Origin: Flavobacteriales bacterium
GTDB taxonomy: Bacteria > Bacteroidota > Bacteroidia > Flavobacteriales_F > PHOS-HE28
Length of the DNA: 64,000 bases
NCBI GenBank assembly: GCA_016788205.1
Contig: JAEUTA010000008.1
Span: forward strand, 1-64,000
Reading direction: 5' to 3'
Positions within the stretch are counted from its first letter, which is position 1. Every line of letters begins with the position of its first letter. Positions 60,207 to 64,000 of the stretch are shown here, one piece after another. The notes under the pieces were generated by a model that was not told the DNA's origin, made no database searches, and saw nothing but the letters and a program-made list of their open reading frames with translations. The position numbers were made by a program, and so were the translations under genes.

Positions 60207-60674
60207 ATGACCACATCCACCACCATCGCCACGCATTTCCGCGACGTCCACTTCGGCGGCAACTGGACCTGGGTGAACTTGCGCGACACGTTGAAGGATG
60301 TGACGATGGAGGAAGCGTTGCATCAGCGCGAAGGCTTCAACACCATCGCCATGCTGGCCTTCCACATCAACTACTTCGTCGATGCCGTGCTGAAGGTGCT
60401 GGAAGGCGGCCCGCTCGATGCGCACGACAAGTTCAGCTTCACGCATCCACCGATCGACAACGAGGCCGATTGGCAACGACTGTTGGACAAGATGTGGTCC
60501 GACGCGGAACGCTTCGCCACGCTGGTAGAACAACTACCGGATGATCGCCTGCACACCGACATGGCCGATCCCAAGTACGGCACGTGGTACCGTAACCTTA
60601 CGGGCATCATCGAACACAGCCACTACCACCTGGGGCAGATCGTGATCTTGAAGAAGTTGCTGCGGGAAGGGTAG
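60207..60674 (+). CDS. DinB/DUF1572-like four-helix protein
   Basis: 155 residues. Four-helix DinB/YfiT fold with the metal-site histidines in NTIAMLAFHINYFVDAVLKV and NLTGIIEHSHYHLGQIVILK, and WTWVNLRDTLKDVTMEEAL near the N-terminus. DinB-like enzymes include thiol S-transferases; the thiol used by this organism is not known. The name recalls damage induction in Bacillus, but no such regulation is visible here. Confidence 0.88.
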   Translation: MTTSTTIATHFRDVHFGGNWTWVNLRDTLKDVTMEEALHQREGFNTIAMLAFHINYFVDAVLKVLEGGPLDAHDKFSFTHPPIDNEADWQRLLDKMWSDAERFATLVEQLPDDRLHTDMADPKYGTWYRNLTGIIEHSHYHLGQIVILKKLLREG

Positions 60675-60716
60675 AGCTTGTGGATAACTCGCCGTGGTGT
60701 CGTCACCGAGCGCTGC

Positions 60717-60724
60717 TATATTGT
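60717..60724 (+). promoter_or_regulatory. Promoter-like box TATATTGT of dinD
   Basis: 6 of 8 match to TAnnTTTG, 31 nt before the ATG at 60756. No LexA-like palindrome is evident between 60675 and 60755. Confidence 0.35.
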
Positions 60725-60755
60725 ACGGAGTCGTTGCGACAGAAAATCCGTCAAT

Positions 60756-61604
60756 ATGGACAAGGAACAGATCGATGCACTCTTCACCCGATTCGAAGAG
60801 GCGTGTTACATCCACCAAGGTGTGGAATGCTGGAGTGCGCGTGAGCTTCAGGACATTCTTGGCTATGCCCGGTGGGAGAACTTCAAGGTCGCGATGGAGC
60901 GTGCCAGGAAGGCATGCGAAAGCAGTGGTGGCGCGGTGTTGGACCATTTTCGTGACGTCACGAAAATGGTCGAGTTGGGAAGCGGATCCGAACGCTCCGT
61001 TGAGGATGTGGCCTTGACCCGTTACGCCTGTTACCTGATCGCCCAGAATGGTGATCCCGGAAAGCCTGAGATCGCCTTCGCACAGACCTATTTCGCGGTG
61101 CAGACGCGGAAGCAGGAGTTGATCGAGAAACGCATGCTCGATGTCGTTCGTGTATCAGCCCGTGAGAAGCTGACCAAGTCCGAGAAGAATCTTTCGGGGA
61201 TCATCTTCGAGCGCGGTGTTGACGAACGCGGTTTCGGTGTGGTGCGTTCCAAGGGTGATCAAGCGCTCTTCGGTGGATCCACCACCAGCGACATGAAACG
61301 TAAGCTTGGAGTTCCCGAGGGTCGGCCGCTCGCGGATTTCCTGCCCACCCTGACGATCAAAGCGAAAGACTTCGCCGCAGAACTCACCGGCCACAACGTG
61401 GTGGACAAGGATCTGAAAGGTGAAGTGCCGATCACGAAGGAACACGTGGAAAACAACACGGCCGTGAGGAAGATGCTTGAAGAGCGTGGCGTGAAGCCGG
61501 AAGCCCTGCCCCCTGCCGAGGATCTGAAGAAGGTGCAGCGGCGATTGGTGGGAGAGGAGAAGAAGTTGGTGGAAGCAGGGAAAAAGCAGAGGAGTGATGG
61601 CTAA
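60756..61604 (+). CDS. dinD: DNA damage-inducible protein D (DinD)
   Basis: 282 residues, similar in length to E. coli DinD (about 275). Landmarks: CWSARELQDILGYARWENFK, HFRDVTKMVELGSGSERSVE, LTRYACYLIAQNGDPGKPEI, AFAQTYFAVQTRKQELIEKR, GIIFERGVDERGFGVVRSKG, and a charged tail. In E. coli DinD is LexA-controlled and inhibits RecA filament pairing. The ATG at 60756 matches the family start. Its last 8 bases overlap the putative HNH gene, so the two are translated as a pair. Confidence 0.92.
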   Translation: MDKEQIDALFTRFEEACYIHQGVECWSARELQDILGYARWENFKVAMERARKACESSGGAVLDHFRDVTKMVELGSGSERSVEDVALTRYACYLIAQNGDPGKPEIAFAQTYFAVQTRKQELIEKRMLDVVRVSAREKLTKSEKNLSGIIFERGVDERGFGVVRSKGDQALFGGSTTSDMKRKLGVPEGRPLADFLPTLTIKAKDFAAELTGHNVVDKDLKGEVPITKEHVENNTAVRKMLEERGVKPEALPPAEDLKKVQRRLVGEEKKLVEAGKKQRSDG

Positions 61605-62343
61605 GCAGAAGGTGATCGGAGTTTGCCGACTCTGCCTGAAGCAGAATGTGGAGCTTCAGGACTCACACATCATTTCAGAGTTCCTGTACAAGGACATTTA
61701 TGATGCGAAGGGGCGGTTCTACGTTTTCTCAGAACATGAGGCTCATGCAGGCCGACCGGAGCAGAAGGGCTTGCGCGAGCATCTGCTTTGCTGGGCTTGT
61801 GAGCAGAAATTCGGACGGTGGGAGAAGTATGTAAAGGAGTTGCTTTTTGATAGGGCGCCCAAGGGAATTGATATGGGTGACCGAATGGAGTATCCAGGCA
61901 TCGACTATCCCCAGTTCAAACTGTTTCAGATGTCGTTGATCTGGCGGATGGGAGTGACTTCCCTGGGGCGTTTCGACAATGTGGAGCTTGGGATGAAACA
62001 CGAGGAGAGACTGAGGAGCATGCTGGATCGATCAGACCCGGGAGAAGCATACGAGTATGCATGTTTCATGGAGCATGTTGCCTATACCATCCCGGAATAT
62101 GGTAGTGTGATATTGCCGCCAACAAGAGGAGCGAAGAAGTTCCAGGGGCATCCTTGTTACAGGACAGTGCTTGGGGGTATTGTTTGGTGCTTCTTCATGT
62201 CAAGTCATATGGCACAGTTCCCGAAACCAATGGTTTTCCTCTCTACGGCTGGTGTTCTTCCCGTGTGGAAGGAATCCCAATCTGCTAGACGATTTGTTAG
62301 AGAGGCAACGGCTCCGATCATTGCTCAGCACACGTCCGTGTAG
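61597..62343 (+). CDS. Putative treble-clef/HNH-type nuclease-like protein
   Basis: 248 residues. An N-terminal metal site in HNH style: CRLCLKQNVELQDSHIISEF, then LLCWACEQKFGRWEKYVKEL (CxxC...SHI...CxxC). The rest (about 90-248) is aromatic and helical without a known motif: YPQFKLFQMSLIWRMGVTSL, EYACFMEHVAYTIPEYGSVI. It starts inside the end of dinD. Base composition is visibly more AT-rich than in neighbouring genes (more AGA, ATA and AAT words), a sign of recent acquisition. A GTG one codon upstream is possible. Could be a defence effector; unproven. Confidence 0.65.
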   Translation: MAKQKVIGVCRLCLKQNVELQDSHIISEFLYKDIYDAKGRFYVFSEHEAHAGRPEQKGLREHLLCWACEQKFGRWEKYVKELLFDRAPKGIDMGDRMEYPGIDYPQFKLFQMSLIWRMGVTSLGRFDNVELGMKHEERLRSMLDRSDPGEAYEYACFMEHVAYTIPEYGSVILPPTRGAKKFQGHPCYRTVLGGIVWCFFMSSHMAQFPKPMVFLSTAGVLPVWKESQSARRFVREATAPIIAQHTSV

Positions 62344-62370
62344 TTTTCATGGCTCTCTTTTTTGAACAGG

Positions 62371-62406
62371 AAGGCCGAAGCGGATTTCCGCTTCGGCCTT
62401 GTTTTT
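62371..62406 (+). terminator. Terminator after the dinD operon
   Basis: AAGGCCGAAGCGG and CCGCTTCGGCCTT form a perfect 13-bp stem with an ATTT loop, followed by GTTTTT, 28 bp past the stop. Confidence 0.92.
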
Positions 62407-62469
62407 CATGATCGTCAGTCGATCTTAACCCGAGGTGATAAAGTGCGGTGACCGGCTTGGTTAACGGAT

Positions 62470-62492
62470 CTTACTAAGGTTTGTTTAGTAAG
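62470..62492. other. AT-rich hairpin near the acyl-CoA dehydrogenase 3' end
   Basis: CTTACTAA-GGTTTGT-TTAGTAAG, an 8-bp perfect stem 20 bp past the stop at 62512 (minus strand). It may be an operator-like palindrome or a weak terminator; no T-run follows. Confidence 0.45.
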
Positions 62493-62511
62493 CCGCGACA
62501 AGTGCCGAACC

Positions 62512-64000
62512 TCAGTACGGGTATTTCCCCGCACCGATCATCTTCTTCGCCACCACCTTCCGCAGCTCCGCCGTGTTCAGGTTCGTGTTCTTGCTGAACC
62601 GTTTCGCGCCCATCAGCATCGCCTGACGTTCATCCCCCTCGGCGAAGTTGTTCACCGCTTCCTTGGCGTACTTGTGGATGCGGTCCGCGGCGTCGTGGAT
62701 GTACAGCTGGCACATGGCGATCTGCTCGGTCACGTTGGCAGCGCCCTTCAGCTCGGCGAGCTTCAGCGTACGCAACAGCACGCTCTCGGCCAGGTAGGTG
62801 TCGATCACGATGTCGGCGATGTGCATCAAGGTCTCCTGGTGTTTCGCCAGTTCCAGACCGAGTTTCTGTGCAGCACCACCGGCGGTCATCAGCACGGCCT
62901 TCTTGAAGTTGGCCACCATGCGCTTCTCATCGCCGAGCAATGAATCATCGGGTTCCGGCATGTCGGGAATGCCCATCAGTTCACCGGCCACGGTCTGCGC
63001 GGGACCCAACAGATCGAGCTGACCTTTCATCGCGCGCTTCAGCAGCATGTCCACCGTCAGCATGCGGTTGATCTCGTTCGTGCCTTCGAAGATCCGGTTT
63101 ATGCGGCTGTCGCGGTAGGCGCGCTCCACGGGGCTTTCGGCGCTGTAGCCCATGCCGCCGTAGATCTGCACGCCTTCATCACACACGTAGTCCAGGCATT
63201 CGCTGCCGGCCACCTTTAGGATGGCGGCCTCGGCGGCGTACTGCTCCACGCCTTTCAACAGTGCTTTCGCGTGGTCGGCACCCCCGGCTTTCAGTTCCTC
63301 GATCGCCTGCTCCATGTCGTAGCTGCAGCGGTATGTCGCGCTCTCCACCACATAACAGTAGGTCGCCTGGTCGGCCAGTTTCTGGCGGATCGCACCGAAG
63401 GCGCTGATCGGCTTGCCGAACTGGATGCGCTCGTTGGCGTACTTCACACTCTGGTCCACCACGGCCTTCGCCCCGCCCAGTGCTGCACCGGCCAGCTTGA
63501 TGCGGCCGATGTTCAGGATGTTCACCGCGATCTTGAAACCGTTCTGGCGCTCGCTCAGCATGTTCTCCACCGGCACCTTGCAGTCGTTGAAGAACACCTG
63601 CCGCGTGCTGCTGCCCTTGATCCCCATCTTCTTCTCCTCGGGGTTCAGCGTGATGCCGCCGAAGTCCTTCTCCACCAGGAAGGCCGTGAGGTTCTCATCG
63701 TCATCGATCTTGGCGAACACGGTGAAGAGGTCTGCGAAACCACCGTTGGTGATCCACATCTTCTGACCGTTCAGGATGTAGTGTTTGCCATCCGGGCTCA
63801 GCACCGCCTTCGTTTTGCCGCTGTTCGCATCGCTGCCGCTGCCTGGTTCGGTCAGGCAGTAGCAGGCTTTCCATTCGCCGGTGGCCAGCTTGGGCACGTA
63901 CTTCGCCTTCTGTTCGGCGTTGCCGTAGTAGAGCAAGGGCAGGGTGCCGATGCCGGTGTGCGCCGCCATCGCCACGCTGTAGCTGTGGCCTGCGCCGGTC
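62512..64000 (-). CDS. Acyl-CoA dehydrogenase, N-terminus cut by window edge
   Basis: At least 496 residues; the frame stays open to the window end (TGAGHSYSVAMAAHTG), so the start lies outside. It catalyses the FAD-dependent first step of fatty-acid beta-oxidation. Visible: YCLTEPGSGSDANSGKTKAV (FAD/substrate loop), KMWITNGGFADLFTVFAKI, DCKVPVENMLSERQNGFKIA, YANERIQFGKPISAFGAIRQ, IYGGMGYSAESPVERAYRDS and RINRIFEGTNEINRMLTVDM. A C-terminal extension of about 180 residues follows, as in the long VLCAD-like Bacteroidota enzymes; it ends KKMIGAGKYPY. Confidence 0.94.
   Translation of the reverse strand, partial: TGAGHSYSVAMAAHTGIGTLPLLYYGNAEQKAKYVPKLATGEWKACYCLTEPGSGSDANSGKTKAVLSPDGKHYILNGQKMWITNGGFADLFTVFAKIDDDENLTAFLVEKDFGGITLNPEEKKMGIKGSSTRQVFFNDCKVPVENMLSERQNGFKIAVNILNIGRIKLAGAALGGAKAVVDQSVKYANERIQFGKPISAFGAIRQKLADQATYCYVVESATYRCSYDMEQAIEELKAGGADHAKALLKGVEQYAAEAAILKVAGSECLDYVCDEGVQIYGGMGYSAESPVERAYRDSRINRIFEGTNEINRMLTVDMLLKRAMKGQLDLLGPAQTVAGELMGIPDMPEPDDSLLGDEKRMVANFKKAVLMTAGGAAQKLGLELAKHQETLMHIADIVIDTYLAESVLLRTLKLAELKGAANVTEQIAMCQLYIHDAADRIHKYAKEAVNNFAEGDERQAMLMGAKRFSKNTNLNTAELRKVVAKKMIGAGKYPY

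Overview
The window reads as a piece of chromosome from a fairly GC-rich member of the Bacteroidota, most likely an uncultured Flavobacteriales-type bacterium. The evidence is: secreted proteins with type IX secretion (T9SS) C-terminal sorting domains of both type A and type B; a SusC-like TonB-dependent receptor; OmpA and PorV-like outer-membrane proteins; a Bacteroidota-style Ccm haem pathway; and promoter boxes matching the phylum's TAnnTTTG -7 element, with hardly any Shine-Dalgarno sequences. The lineage is an inference. There are no rRNA genes, and I recognised no tRNA genes, transposases or prophage.

Layout. 1-5.9 kb is an accessory region: a truncated surface protein, two tandem paralogous T9SS cargo proteins each preceded by a near-identical 326-bp element, a small HTH regulator, a striking 22-bp-periodic palindromic array and a fibronectin-type protein. 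6-16 kb holds a TonB receptor, MazG, a DUF3667 membrane protein and two giant T9SS type B surface proteins, with a degenerate GGAGCAATGG satellite at 8.9-9.3 kb. 16-26.4 kb (minus strand) is a coiled-coil secreted protein followed by a long tightly packed operon: ccmB, ccmC, ccmD, ccmE, a CcmF-like haem lyase, an S41 peptidase, a DUF2520 dehydrogenase-like protein, a KdsC-type phosphatase, a UbiA prenyltransferase and Maf. 26.5-37.7 kb holds small envelope proteins, a MATE exporter, a deiodinase-like protein that has lost its catalytic residue, an ECF sigma/anti-sigma pair, a fasciclin protein, and a helix-hairpin-helix barrel protein with a PorV-like partner.

37.7-47.7 kb is housekeeping: hpt, adk, obg, a PAP2 phosphatase, the fluoride channel crcB and a PafA-like phosphatase, then an OmpA protein and a threonine aldolase/histidine kinase operon. 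47.8-54.7 kb is the most system-like block, eight translationally coupled genes: SAM decarboxylase, two zinc-ribbon DUF4178 proteins, a 59-residue membrane peptide, a DUF350 membrane protein, a membrane-anchored spermidine-synthase homologue, a Tat-exported FAD amine-oxidase-like enzyme and a multi-pass membrane protein. I read this as a polyamine-linked envelope system of uncertain function. 54.7-64 kb holds an O-methyltransferase, a Kelch T9SS protein, an OmpA-fusion protein, an NmrA/HxlR divergent pair, a DinB-like protein, a DinD plus putative HNH-nuclease pair, and a truncated acyl-CoA dehydrogenase.

Many genes are coupled by ATGA overlaps. Several promoters sit only 4-6 nt before the start codon, which suggests widespread leaderless translation.
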